A DNA stretch of 64,000 nucleotides from Acidimicrobiales bacterium (GTDB lineage Bacteria; Actinomycetota; Acidimicrobiia; Acidimicrobiales; Iamiaceae), in assembly GCA_035547835.1 (NCBI GenBank), contig DASZTW010000005.1, positions 372,001 through 436,000 on the forward strand. Reading direction: 5' to 3'. Below, piece after piece: positions 16,943 to 26,030 of this stretch; the first letter of the stretch is position 1, and each line of letters begins with the position of its first letter. The notes beneath the pieces were generated by a model. That model saw only the letters and a list, made by a program, of their open reading frames with translations. It ran no database searches and was not told the origin of the DNA. The translations under genes and the position numbers were made by a program.

Positions 16943-18311
16943 CCGGCTTGCCCAGCACCCGCACCTCGAAGTGGAGGTGCGGCCCCGTCGACTTGCCGGT
17001 GGACCCTACGTAACCGATCACCTCGCCGCGCTTCACCTCGTCGCCCGGGCGCACGATGATCGCCGACTGGTGGCCGTACAACGTGGCGAGCGCGTTGCCG
17101 TGATCGATGACCGTGCAGTTCCCATAACCCGATTCGGGCCCGGCGATCACGACGGTACCGTTCGCCGGTGCCCGGATGGGCGTGCCCGTGGGCTGTGGGA
17201 AGTCGACACCGGCGTGGAACGCGGTCCAACCGTGCACCGGATCGGTGCGGAAGCCGAACGGCGAACCCGGATGCATGACCGCCAACGGCCACGCGAACCA
17301 CGGTCCGATCGGCGGCGGGAGCTGGCCGGCCTCCCGGGCGGCGAGCAGCGAACCGATGCTGCCGCCATTTGACTGCACGAGCGCGCCGAGATTGACCTGC
17401 TGGCGCAACGAGTCGATCTGGCCTTGCGAGCTCTGCAACGCGGTTTCGGTGCGGGTGCGCTCTTCGACGATCTGGTCGCGCTCGGTCGTGGCGCCTTGGA
17501 GTTGACGGCGAGTCGTGTCGCGCTCGCGAACGGCGCTCCGGTAAGCACGCGAAGCAGAGGTGTAGTGCTGTTGGGCGCTGTCGACCGTGACCTGCTCCAG
17601 CGCAGCTTCCCGGCTGAACTCGGAGGTGTCGCGCCCACGGAGCACGTCGGCCACCCGCTCGATGCCGCTCTGGCCACCGTCGACGTAGCGAGCCAACGCC
17701 AACGCCCGGACCTGGTCGGCTGCCGCGTCGCGCTGGCGGCCCAACTCGTCGACATGCCGGGCGGCGAGCTGCTCGCGCACGGTGCTGGCGGCGACCTGAC
17801 GGTTCGCGGTGATGATCTCGCCGTCGAGTCGTTGCAACGCTGCTTGCAGGACTCCCGTGCTCTGCACGGCGTCGACCAGCGTGTTCGCCGCGTCGGCGGT
17901 GGCCGGATCGACGCCGTCGGGCAGGTCGGGCGCGCCGGACGCAGCCGAAAGGGTGGCGCTGCTCGGCGCGTTGGCGGTGGGCGACGCGGCGGTGGTGCTC
18001 GTGGACTTGGGCGTGGTGACCGTGCGTGGGGCGGATGTCGGGGGCGCGGTGGTGGGCGGCGCCGTGGTCGAGGTCGTGGTCGGAGGCGTCGAGGTGGTCG
18101 TGGTGCCTTCTGCGGCAGGCGGGGCGCTCTGCGCCCACGTGGCGGGCGTTGACGAACCGGCCACGGCGAGGCCGCCCGCCGCGACCGTCGCAGCGGCGAC
18201 CGCCATGAACTTCCGCCGCCGCGTTCCAGACGTGCTGGCGCGCCCGCGACCCGACGAAAAGGGAGACATCATCACCAGAGGGGTCAGATCAGAACCGGAC
18301 AAGCTTGCCAT
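16902..18311 (-). CDS. M23 family peptidoglycan endopeptidase with coiled coil
   Basis: Murein hydrolase or EnvC-like activator exported to the cell wall, up to 469 aa. A signal anchor (FMAVAAATVAAGGLAVAG) is followed by a Thr/Pro stretch. A long coiled coil comes next (about residues 130-320, rich in Gln/Arg/Glu heptads). The C-terminal LytM domain has HAGVDFPQPTGTPI, the GNCTVIDHG core and HLHFEVR. All the zinc-ligand motifs appear intact, so it may be catalytic. Starts at 18272 or 18269 (MMSPFSSGRG) are equally plausible. Typical role: daughter-cell separation. Confidence 0.85.
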   Translation of the reverse strand: MASLSGSDLTPLVMMSPFSSGRGRASTSGTRRRKFMAVAAATVAAGGLAVAGSSTPATWAQSAPPAAEGTTTTSTPPTTTSTTAPPTTAPPTSAPRTVTTPKSTSTTAASPTANAPSSATLSAASGAPDLPDGVDPATADAANTLVDAVQSTGVLQAALQRLDGEIITANRQVAASTVREQLAARHVDELGRQRDAAADQVRALALARYVDGGQSGIERVADVLRGRDTSEFSREAALEQVTVDSAQQHYTSASRAYRSAVRERDTTRRQLQGATTERDQIVEERTRTETALQSSQGQIDSLRQQVNLGALVQSNGGSIGSLLAAREAGQLPPPIGPWFAWPLAVMHPGSPFGFRTDPVHGWTAFHAGVDFPQPTGTPIRAPANGTVVIAGPESGYGNCTVIDHGNALATLYGHQSAIIVRPGDEVKRGEVIGYVGSTGKSTGPHLHFEVRVLGKPVNPLPWLDPAISG

Positions 18312-18327
18312 GCGCCCGGACCCGTGA

Positions 18328-19335
18328 TCAGCCCAGCAGCTCCTTGGCGAGCAGCTCGTACGAGCGGCAGCGCGCCTCGTGATCGTGGGTGATCGTCACC
18401 ACCATCAACTCGTCGACCTCCGCTTCAGCGGCGATCTGCGCGAGCCGCTCCACCACGACCCCGGGCCGGCCGTACACATAGCGGGGCCAGTCCGCCTGGC
18501 CGTCGGGCATCGGCTTGGGCTCCTGGCCGAGCTCGACGATGGCATCGTCGGGGCTCGGGATCGGTCCGCGGCGACCGTGGGTGATCCGATGGCGGAGCGC
18601 CCGCGACGACATCATCAGGCGTGCCGCTTCCTCGTCGGTGTCGGCCACCACCGCGCCGAGGGCGAGCATCGCCACGGGTTTGGGCCCTCCTCCGGCCCCG
18701 ATGTCGTAGCGCTCGCGGTACGCGGCGAGGCAGGCGCGGGCCGGGTCGGGGTTGATGAACCCCGCGAAGCAGTACGGCAGCGCCAGTTGTGCCGCCGCGG
18801 CGGCGCTCCACGGGCTCGACCCGAGCAACCAGACCGCAGGCGCGGACTCCGTGGTGGGCGCCAGCTCGATGCGCGAGTACGGGTGGGTCGACGGGAAGCC
18901 GTCGCCCAGCCACGCGAGCAGTTCGACGAGCTGCGAAGCGAAGTCGTCGTGGACCGGCCCGTCGGTCCGGGTGCGCTGCAACGCGTGGCTGACCAGCGGC
19001 GTGGTGCCGGGCGCGCGGCCGATGCCGAGGTCGATGCGGCCGGGGTACAGCGCTTCGAGCACTTGGAACGCCTCGGCCACCTTGAACGGGCTGTAGTGGG
19101 GCAACATCACCCCGCCGCTACCCAGGCGGATGCGCTCGGTCTCGGCCGCCAGCCGCGCGATGAGCACTTCCGGAGCGGGCCCGGCCAACATCTCGCTGGC
19201 ATGGTGCTCCGCCAGCCAGTAGCGGGTGTAGCCCCAGGCGTCGCACCGGCGGGCGAGGTCGATGCTGTTCGCCAACGCTCGCGCCGGGCTCGATCCTTCC
19301 GAGACGGGTGACTGGTCGACGACGGACAGACGCAT
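18328..19335 (-). CDS. LLM class flavin-dependent oxidoreductase
   Basis: Bacterial-luciferase-like monooxygenase, 335 aa, using FMN or F420. The N-terminus MRLSVVDQSPVSEGSSP, the WLAEHHASEMLAGPAPEV block and the GRIDLGIGRAPGT loop identify the alkanal-monooxygenase-like subgroup. Nothing visible tells the substrate. It lies 18 bp downstream of the aldo/keto reductase gene and runs in the same direction, so they may be one transcript. Confidence 0.85.
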   Translation of the reverse strand: MRLSVVDQSPVSEGSSPARALANSIDLARRCDAWGYTRYWLAEHHASEMLAGPAPEVLIARLAAETERIRLGSGGVMLPHYSPFKVAEAFQVLEALYPGRIDLGIGRAPGTTPLVSHALQRTRTDGPVHDDFASQLVELLAWLGDGFPSTHPYSRIELAPTTESAPAVWLLGSSPWSAAAAAQLALPYCFAGFINPDPARACLAAYRERYDIGAGGGPKPVAMLALGAVVADTDEEAARLMMSSRALRHRITHGRRGPIPSPDDAIVELGQEPKPMPDGQADWPRYVYGRPGVVVERLAQIAAEAEVDELMVVTITHDHEARCRSYELLAKELLG

Positions 19336-19353
19336 GGCGCGAACGAGCCCGCG

Positions 19354-20319
19354 TCAGCGGACGATCGACTGCATCTCGGCAAGGACTTCGTCGTCGAGCC
19401 GGTCCAGCACGTCGAGCGCCTTCAGGTTCTCATGCACCTGCTCGACCCGCGAGGCGCCCGTGATCACCGTCGACACGTGCGGGTTGGCGGCGCACCATGC
19501 GATGGCGAGTTGCGACAGCGTGCAGTCGAGCCGGTCGGCGACCTTGGCGAGGTCCTGGACTCTGGCGTTGCGGACGGGGTCGGTCACCAGGTCGCGCAGC
19601 CACTCGTAGCCCGGCAACGCAGCCCGGCTGCCTTCGGGCACACCGTTGTTGTACTTGCCGGTGAGCAGGCCCGAGGCCAACGGGCTCCATGTGGTGAGAC
19701 CGAGGCCGATCTCGTCGTACAAGCGGGCGTAGTCGCGCTCGACGCGGCGCCGCTCGAACAAGTTGTACTGCGGCTGTTCCATGAGCGGCTTGTGCAAGTG
19801 GTGGCGCTCGGCGATCTCCCACGCGCCGCGGATGTCCGCCGCGCTCCACTCCGAAGTGCCCCAGTAGAGGGTCTCGCCGCGCTCGACCATGTCGTGCATG
19901 GCCCACACCGTCTCCTCCAGCGGGGTGTCCGGATCGGGTCGGTGGCAGAACACCAAATCGACGTAGTCGAGGCCGAACCGTTCGAGCGACCCGGCGATGG
20001 CCTGACGCAAGTACTTGCGGTTCAAGGTGTTGCGCATGTTCGGCGCGTCGTTGAGCCCCCAGAACAGCTTCGTGGACACCACATAGGACCAACGCGGCCA
20101 GCCGAGCTGGCGGATCGCGTCGCCCATGATCCGCTCGGACTCGCCGCCGGCGTACGCCTCGGCATTGTCGAAGAAGTTCACGCCACCCTCGTAGGCCGCG
20201 CCGAGGCACTCGGCGGCCTTCCCGACGTCGAGCTGGGGGCCGAAGCTCACCCACGACCCGAACGACAGCACGCTCACTTGCAGACCGGAACGACCGAGAC
20301 GGCGATATGGCATGTCCAT
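19354..20319 (-). CDS. Aldo/keto reductase (Kv-beta / YghZ-like)
   Basis: NADPH-dependent oxidoreductase, 321 aa. The N-terminus [21 protein letters not shown], the catalytic Asp/Tyr block [15 protein letters not shown], the Lys in VVSTKLFWG and the His in [14 protein letters not shown] form the expected tetrad. The resemblance is to voltage-gated K-channel beta-subunit-like AKRs. A -10-like TAGTCT 7 nt before the ATG at 20319 supports this start over the ATG at 20313. It is divergent from hrpB. Confidence 0.88.
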   Translation of the reverse strand: MDMPYRRLGRSGLQVSVLSFGSWVSFGPQLDVGKAAECLGAAYEGGVNFFDNAEAYAGGESERIMGDAIRQLGWPRWSYVVSTKLFWGLNDAPNMRNTLNRKYLRQAIAGSLERFGLDYVDLVFCHRPDPDTPLEETVWAMHDMVERGETLYWGTSEWSAADIRGAWEIAERHHLHKPLMEQPQYNLFERRRVERDYARLYDEIGLGLTTWSPLASGLLTGKYNNGVPEGSRAALPGYEWLRDLVTDPVRNARVQDLAKVADRLDCTLSQLAIAWCAANPHVSTVITGASRVEQVHENLKALDVLDRLDDEVLAEMQSIVR

Positions 20320-20326
20320 GGCGGTG

Positions 20327-20332
20327 AGACTA
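20327..20332 (-). promoter_or_regulatory. Candidate -10 of the aldo/keto reductase gene
   Basis: On the minus strand TAGTCT lies 7 nt before the ATG at 20319, a leaderless arrangement. Confidence 0.4.
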
Positions 20333-20380
20333 CGGGTGCGGGGACCGGTTCACGACGCCCGACGCGCCAGACTCGTCGCC

Positions 20381-22864
20381 GTGCCCGCGCCGCCACCGCT
20401 CACCGACCTACCTGTCGAGGACGTGGTGACCGACGTGCGCGCCGCGCTGGCCGATCCCGGGCTGGCCGTCCTCGAGGCGCCACCGGGCGCGGGCAAGACC
20501 ACGATCATCCCGCTGCGCCTGCTCGACGAGCCCTGGTTGGCCGGGCAGCGGACCGTGGTGCTGGAGCCCCGCCGGGTGGCGGCGCGCGCCGCCGCCCGGC
20601 GCATGTCCACGCTCGTGGGCGACGAGCCGGGCGGCCTGGTCGGGTGGCGCACCCGGATCGACCGGTCCGTCAGCGACCGCACCCGCGTCGAGGTCGTCAC
20701 CGAAGGGATCGTCACCCGCCGCCTGCAGCACGACCCGGCGCTCGCGGGCGTCGGGCTGCTCGTGTTCGACGAGTTCCACGAACGGAACTTGCAGGCTGAC
20801 CTCGGGCTGGCGCTCGCGCTCGAAGCCCGCGCCACGGTGCGCCCGGACCTGCGGATCCTCGTCATGTCCGCGACCCTCGACGGCGGCCGGGTCGCGACGC
20901 TGCTCGGCGGATCCGGACCCGCCGCGCCCGTGATCGTGAGCGAAGGCCGCACCCACCCTGTCGAGATCCGCTGGCTGCCGCGCCACCGCAATGACCGCCT
21001 CGAAGACGCCATGGCAGCTGCCATCGGCACCGCCGTGCGTGAGCGCACCGACGGCGTCCTGGCGTTCCTGCCCGGGGCCGGGGAGATCCGCCGCGTGGCC
21101 GACCGTCTCTCGGGCTCCGAGCTCCCGCCCGGCATCGAGGTGCATCCTCTGTACGGCGCCCTGCCCGCCGTCGAACAGGACGCCGCGCTGGCGCCGCCGT
21201 CGCCCGGCATCCGCAAAGTCGTGCTGGCCACCGACCTCGCCGAGTCGAGCCTGACGGTCGAGGGCATCGGCGTCGTCATCGACAGCGGGCTGGCCCGCGC
21301 GCCCCGGTTCGATCCCCGCAGCGGCATGACCCGGCTCACGACCATCTCGATCTCCCGGGCATCCGCCGATCAGCGCGCCGGCCGAGCCGGGCGCACCGGA
21401 CCCGGCATCGCGTGGCGCTTGTGGTCCAAGGTCGAGCACGCCGCGCGCCGTCCCCACCGCGATCCCGAGATCGCCCAAGTCGACTTGGCCGGCCTCGCCC
21501 TCGAGCTGGCGGCATGGGGTACGCCCGTGGAGCAACTCGGGTTCTTGGATCCGCCGCCGGCCCGGGCCTTGACCGAAGCGCGCAACCTGCTGCGGGAGCT
21601 CGACGCCCTCGACCCCGACGGGAAGGTCACCGCGGCCGGCAAAGCGATGGCCGACCTGCCGCTCCACCCACGGCTGGCCCACATGGTGCAGGCGGCAGCG
21701 CCCGACGACCGCTGGCTGGCTTGCGTGCTGGCGTCGCTGCTCGACGACCGAGACGTGCTGCGCGGCCGCGTCGACGAGCTCCCCGCCGACCTCGAGCTCC
21801 GCGTCGCCCTGCTCGACGATCCGAGCCGCTCACATCCCGCGCTCGACGGACGCAGCGTGCGGGCGGCGCGCGACCGCGCCCACGATGTCGCTCGCCGGCT
21901 CGGCGTGATCCCCCACCCACTCCACGATCCCCTCGGCCGGACCGGCCGGGTACTGGCGCTCGCGTACCCCGACCGCGTCGCACAACGGCGAGGCAGCCCG
22001 GGCCGCTTCCGCCTCCGCAGCGGGCCAGGTGCCTGGGTACCGCCCACCGACCCGTTGGCCGCCCACGAGCTCGTGGTGGCCGCCGACCTCGACGGCAAGC
22101 GCAGGGACGCGCGCATCCGTCTCGGTGCCGCGCTCGACCCCGGCGACCTCGATGGCCTGTTCGGCGACCAGATCGAGACCCGCGAGGTGCTCACCTGGGA
22201 CCGGGACCGCGACGATCTGGTGGTGCGGACGGATCGCCGCCTCGGCTCCCTCCAGCTTGCCGCCACCGAACGCAAGCCGACGCCTGGGCCGACGACCGTC
22301 GAGGCGCTCGTGGGGCGGGTGCGCGCCACGCGCCTCGCAGCGCTCCATTGGACCGACGACGCCCGCAGCGTGCAACAACGCGTCGCGTTCCTGCGCCGCA
22401 CCTTCGACACCGACTGGCCCGACCTCGACGACCGGGAGCTGCTGCGCCGCCTCGACGACTGGTTGGCGCCGTTCCTCCAGCACGCCACGGGCCGCCGCGA
22501 CCTCGATGTGCTCGACATCGGGCTCGCGTTGCGCACGTTGCTGCCGTTCGACCAGCAGCTCCAGCTCGACGATCTCGCCCCCACCCGTCTCACCCTGCCC
22601 AACGGCCGCACCGCCACGATCGATTACGCGGGTGAACGGCCCATGGCGTCGGCCCGGGTGCAGGCGTTCTTCGGCTCGGGTGACCAGCCGACCGTGGCAG
22701 GTGGCCGGGTCCCCGTGGTGCTGCAGCTGCTGTCGCCGGCCGACCGACCGATCCAGACCACCAGCGATCTCGCCGGGTTCTGGTCCGGCTCGTGGGCCGA
22801 GGTCCGCAAAGACATGGCGGGCCGCTACCCCAAGCACGACTGGCCTGAGCACCCAGGCCCCTGA
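20381..22864 (+). CDS. hrpB: ATP-dependent RNA helicase HrpB
   Basis: DEAH-box helicase of the HrpB family, 827 aa from the GTG at 20381. Walker A is PPGAGKTT (34-41), the DExH box is FDEFHERN, SAT is in LVMSATLDGG, and motif VI is QRAGRAGRTGPG. The HA2-like region and the HrpB C-terminal domain (through FFGSGDQPTVAGG) are present. An earlier ATG at 20312 would overlap the divergent reductase gene and gives an Arg-rich, family-atypical leader. In bacteria HrpB acts in RNA metabolism; its exact target is not settled. Confidence 0.92.
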   Translation: MPAPPPLTDLPVEDVVTDVRAALADPGLAVLEAPPGAGKTTIIPLRLLDEPWLAGQRTVVLEPRRVAARAAARRMSTLVGDEPGGLVGWRTRIDRSVSDRTRVEVVTEGIVTRRLQHDPALAGVGLLVFDEFHERNLQADLGLALALEARATVRPDLRILVMSATLDGGRVATLLGGSGPAAPVIVSEGRTHPVEIRWLPRHRNDRLEDAMAAAIGTAVRERTDGVLAFLPGAGEIRRVADRLSGSELPPGIEVHPLYGALPAVEQDAALAPPSPGIRKVVLATDLAESSLTVEGIGVVIDSGLARAPRFDPRSGMTRLTTISISRASADQRAGRAGRTGPGIAWRLWSKVEHAARRPHRDPEIAQVDLAGLALELAAWGTPVEQLGFLDPPPARALTEARNLLRELDALDPDGKVTAAGKAMADLPLHPRLAHMVQAAAPDDRWLACVLASLLDDRDVLRGRVDELPADLELRVALLDDPSRSHPALDGRSVRAARDRAHDVARRLGVIPHPLHDPLGRTGRVLALAYPDRVAQRRGSPGRFRLRSGPGAWVPPTDPLAAHELVVAADLDGKRRDARIRLGAALDPGDLDGLFGDQIETREVLTWDRDRDDLVVRTDRRLGSLQLAATERKPTPGPTTVEALVGRVRATRLAALHWTDDARSVQQRVAFLRRTFDTDWPDLDDRELLRRLDDWLAPFLQHATGRRDLDVLDIGLALRTLLPFDQQLQLDDLAPTRLTLPNGRTATIDYAGERPMASARVQAFFGSGDQPTVAGGRVPVVLQLLSPADRPIQTTSDLAGFWSGSWAEVRKDMAGRYPKHDWPEHPGP

Positions 22865-22883
22865 GGCGGCGGGACGCGGAGCG

Positions 22884-23699
22884 TCAGCCCTCCGGGTCGA
22901 CCAACCCGCGCAACCCGTCCGCGCCGAACACAGGCTCCAGCGCCGCCCGCAGATCGGGGCCACGGCGGACGGTGTGGCCGCCGTCGACGGCGATGTTCTG
23001 ACCGGTCACCCACTCGGACTCGGTCCCGAGCAGGAACAGCGCCGCAGCCGCGATGTCGGCGGGCTTGCCGACCCGCGACACCGGCATGCACTCCAGGTAG
23101 TCCTCGAGCACGGGCCCGCCGACCGTGATGAACGACACCAGATCGGTGTCGACCAGGCCGGGCTGGATGGAGTTCACCCGCACGCCGCTCGCACCCAGCT
23201 CGTCGGCAGCCGCGCGACACAAGTGGTCGATGCCGGCCTTGGCCGGGCCGTACGCGCCGAACCAGCGGTGCGTCAACGGCGACGCGATCGACGAGATGCC
23301 GACGAACGACCCGCTGCCTTGGCGAGCCATCTGGCGCCCGGCGTGCTTCAACGTGAGGAACGTGCCCGTGACGTTCAAGTCGAGCGTGCGACGGAAGGCC
23401 TCCACGTCGATCTGCGTGATCGGACCGATCGTCTCAGACCCCCCGGCCGACGCGACCACACCGTCGAGCCGGCCCGTCGCCGCGGTGGCGGCCGCCACCG
23501 CGGCGACCACCGAAGCTTCATCGGTGACGTCCACGACCACGTGCCGTGCGCCGATGCGCTCCCCCGCTTCGACCAGCCTCGACTCGGTGCGACCGCCGAT
23601 GGTGACCGTCGCTCCGGCGGCGACCAGCGCTTCGGCACAGCCCAAGCCGATCCCGCTGCCGCCGCCCGTGACCAACACGTTGAGTCCGTTCACTCCCAT
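22884..23699 (-). CDS. SDR family NAD(P)-dependent oxidoreductase
   Basis: Classical short-chain dehydrogenase/reductase, 271 aa. The cofactor loop is TGGGSGIG (11-18). VVASAGGSETIG takes the place of NNAG, the catalytic Ser lies in the IVGISSIASP-like strand, and YGPAK gives Tyr-x3-Lys, followed by VNSIQPGLVDTDL. It is probably an alcohol or 3-ketoacyl-type oxidoreductase of unknown substrate. It is divergent from the MFS-TetR gene, 63 bp away, and could be under that regulator's control. Confidence 0.88.
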   Translation of the reverse strand: MGVNGLNVLVTGGGSGIGLGCAEALVAAGATVTIGGRTESRLVEAGERIGARHVVVDVTDEASVVAAVAAATAATGRLDGVVASAGGSETIGPITQIDVEAFRRTLDLNVTGTFLTLKHAGRQMARQGSGSFVGISSIASPLTHRWFGAYGPAKAGIDHLCRAAADELGASGVRVNSIQPGLVDTDLVSFITVGGPVLEDYLECMPVSRVGKPADIAAAALFLLGTESEWVTGQNIAVDGGHTVRRGPDLRAALEPVFGADGLRGLVDPEG

Positions 23700-23762
23700 G
23701 GGTCGTGCACGGTAGCTCGATCATCACCGGCACCCCACCGCTCGGGCTGGTTGACTCGGGCC

Positions 23763-25916
23763 ATGTCAGACGCAGCTGTCACGCCTGATCCGCGGCGCTG
23801 GTGGATCCTGGCCGTGCTGTGCGTGAGCCTGCTGATCGTCGGCATCGACGGCACGATCGTCAACGTCGCGCTGCCGTCGTTCGTCCGCGAGCTCGGCGCC
23901 GGGTCGAGCGCGCTGCAATGGATCGTCGACGCGTACACGCTCGTCTTCGCCAGCTTCCTGCTCCTTGCAGGCAGCCTCGGCGACCGCTTCGGTCGCAAGA
24001 CGGCGCTCACGGCGGGCCTTGTCTTGTTCGCGGCGGGCTCGCTCGCGTCGGCCTGGGCGGGCACGCCAGGCGTCTTGATCACCACCCGTGCGCTGCAAGG
24101 TTTCGGCGCCGCGTTCATCATGCCGTCGACCTTGTCGATCCTGACGAACTCGTTCGACGCGCAAGAGCGCGGGCGGGCGATCGGGATCTGGGCCGGGGTA
24201 TCGGGCCTCGGCGTGGCGATCGGCCCGATCACCGGCGGCTGGCTGTTGGGCCACTTCTGGTGGGGCTCCGTCTTCATGGTGAACATCCCGGTCATCGCCA
24301 TTGCCTTGGTGGCCGGAGCGCTCCTCGTCCCGAACTCCCGAGACCCCGACGCGCCACCGATCGACTACGCGGGCGCGCTGTTGTCGGTCCTGATGCTGCT
24401 CGCGCTGCTGTTCGGGATCATCGAAGGACCGAGCAAGGGCTGGACGGCACCGTCGATCGTGGCGGCCTTCGCAGCAGGAGCCGTGCTGCTGGCCGTGTTC
24501 GCCTGGTGGGAGCAGCACGTCGAGCACCCGCTGCTCGACGTGTCGTTCTTCGCGGACGCCAGGTTCTCGGCCGCGTCGATCGCCGTCACCTTGGTCTTCT
24601 TCGCCATGTTCGGGTCGATGTTCTTCCTCACCCAGTACTTGCAGTTCGTGCTCTCGTACGACGCGCTGCAGTCCGGCATCCGGCTGTTGCCGATCGCCGG
24701 CGCGCTCATGGTCGCCGCGCCGCTGAGCTCGCGGCTGGTCGCCCTCGCCGGCACCAAGATCGTGGTGACGTTCGGCCTGCTGCTCGTGGCAGCCGCCATG
24801 GCGATCATGTCGCTGGCCACGACATCGAGCGGGTTCGGCCTCGTCGCCATCGTCTTGGTGGTGATCGGCCTCGGCATGGGGTTCGCGATGGCCCCCGCCA
24901 CCGACTCGATCATGGGCTCGCTGCCACCCGAGAAGGCCGGCGTCGGCAGCGCCGTCAACGACACCACACGCGAAGTCGGCGGCGCGCTCGGCGTGGCGAT
25001 CCTGGGCTCCATCACGGCCGGCGTGTACCGCCACAAGGTCACGGAGTCACCGATCTTCGCCGTGGCGCAAAAGCAGTCGCCGGCGGGCGCGGCGGCCATC
25101 AAGGACTCGGTCGGCGCGGCAGCCGAAGTGGCCAAGCACCTCCCGGCCAGCGCTGCCAGAGTGCTCACGGACGCCACCAACGCGGCTTTCGTGCACGCGC
25201 TCGACCGCACCGTGCTGGTGGGAGCCGGCGTCGCGGTGCTCGGGGCGATCGTGGCGGCGGTGTTCCTTCCCGCTCGTCCGGCCATCGAAGCGACCGGCGA
25301 GGAAGCGTACGGCGAGCTGATCGCCCAGACCGCCCGCCACTTGCACGCCGACCCTCGACGACGGCGCGACGTGCTCGGCGCCGTGCTCCAAGCCCTCACC
25401 GAAGCGGGGTTCTCGAGCCTCACGTTCCATGGTGTGGCCACTCGAGCCGGCATCAGCACCGAGTCGATCGACCGCTACTGGGGATCGAAGGTCGACCTGG
25501 TGGTCGACGCGCTCACCTCGATCGTGGCCGACCGATCCGTCCCCGACACCGGCACGTTCCGCGGCGACTGCACGCAGTACCTGCGCGAGCTCGCGGCCGG
25601 CCTCACCGATCCGCGCCTCGCTCCCGCCATCGCCGGGCTCATCGGCGAAGCGTCCCGCGACCCGGAGCTCGCGCACGAGTTGCGGGAGCGGCTGGTCGGA
25701 CCTCGCCGGCGCGACATCATGACGATGATCGACCGCGCCGACGCGCGCGGCGAGATCATCACCCCCGTCGACCGCACCGTGTTCGCCGACATGTTGTTGG
25801 CGCCGCTCGTCTACCGCAGCATCATCGCCGGAGAACCCCTCGGCACGGTGGTGGCCGACGACATCATCGACGTCGCGCTGTCGGGCACCGTCCGCACCAC
25901 CCCATCCAGCCCCTGA
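23763..25916 (+). CDS. EmrB/QacA-type (DHA2) MFS efflux transporter fused to a C-terminal TetR regulator
   Basis: A 717-aa protein. Residues 1 to about 505 are a drug:H+ antiporter with about 14 helices; motifs VNVALPSF, GDRFGRK (motif A) and a motif C-like GPITGGWLLG are visible. Without any stop or gap the frame continues into residues about 515-717. That part contains a TetR-type helix-turn-helix (VLGAVLQALTEAGFSS, GVATRAGISTESIDRYW) and a TetR-like ligand/dimer domain. Such a product would be a membrane-tethered repressor that could sense the pumped drug. The alternative is a sequencing or stop-loss fusion of two once-separate genes. The ATG at 23763 has no clear Shine-Dalgarno. Confidence 0.85.
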   Translation: MSDAAVTPDPRRWWILAVLCVSLLIVGIDGTIVNVALPSFVRELGAGSSALQWIVDAYTLVFASFLLLAGSLGDRFGRKTALTAGLVLFAAGSLASAWAGTPGVLITTRALQGFGAAFIMPSTLSILTNSFDAQERGRAIGIWAGVSGLGVAIGPITGGWLLGHFWWGSVFMVNIPVIAIALVAGALLVPNSRDPDAPPIDYAGALLSVLMLLALLFGIIEGPSKGWTAPSIVAAFAAGAVLLAVFAWWEQHVEHPLLDVSFFADARFSAASIAVTLVFFAMFGSMFFLTQYLQFVLSYDALQSGIRLLPIAGALMVAAPLSSRLVALAGTKIVVTFGLLLVAAAMAIMSLATTSSGFGLVAIVLVVIGLGMGFAMAPATDSIMGSLPPEKAGVGSAVNDTTREVGGALGVAILGSITAGVYRHKVTESPIFAVAQKQSPAGAAAIKDSVGAAAEVAKHLPASAARVLTDATNAAFVHALDRTVLVGAGVAVLGAIVAAVFLPARPAIEATGEEAYGELIAQTARHLHADPRRRRDVLGAVLQALTEAGFSSLTFHGVATRAGISTESIDRYWGSKVDLVVDALTSIVADRSVPDTGTFRGDCTQYLRELAAGLTDPRLAPAIAGLIGEASRDPELAHELRERLVGPRRRDIMTMIDRADARGEIITPVDRTVFADMLLAPLVYRSIIAGEPLGTVVADDIIDVALSGTVRTTPSSP

Positions 25917-25944
25917 CCCCACCCCACCTCCGCGGCTCCCTGTT

Positions 25945-26006
25945 CGTTCTGGACGCCTGACCGTCCCCCATGAGGCACGCAGAAGCACGCTGGGGTGCCC
26001 AGAACG
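25945..26006. repeat. Interrupted inverted repeat CGTTCTGG...CCAGAACG
   Basis: Outer arms CGTTCTGG and CCAGAACG (8 bp, perfect) enclose an inner CCCCA/TGGGG pair. It lies between the MFS-TetR stop and the hydrolase start. It shares its outer arms with the hairpin at 37102-37151. It may be a terminator or a small repeat family. Confidence 0.45.
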
Positions 26007-26030
26007 TGGGTCGAGGGCCAGACTGCGGGG

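Noticed and set aside
22029-23762. An upstream in-frame extension of the MFS-TetR gene by nearly 580 codons
   Set aside because: It runs out of frame over hrpB and antisense to the SDR gene; its translation is Arg/Ser/Thr/Pro noise. The transporter clearly begins at MSDAAVTPDPRRWW.
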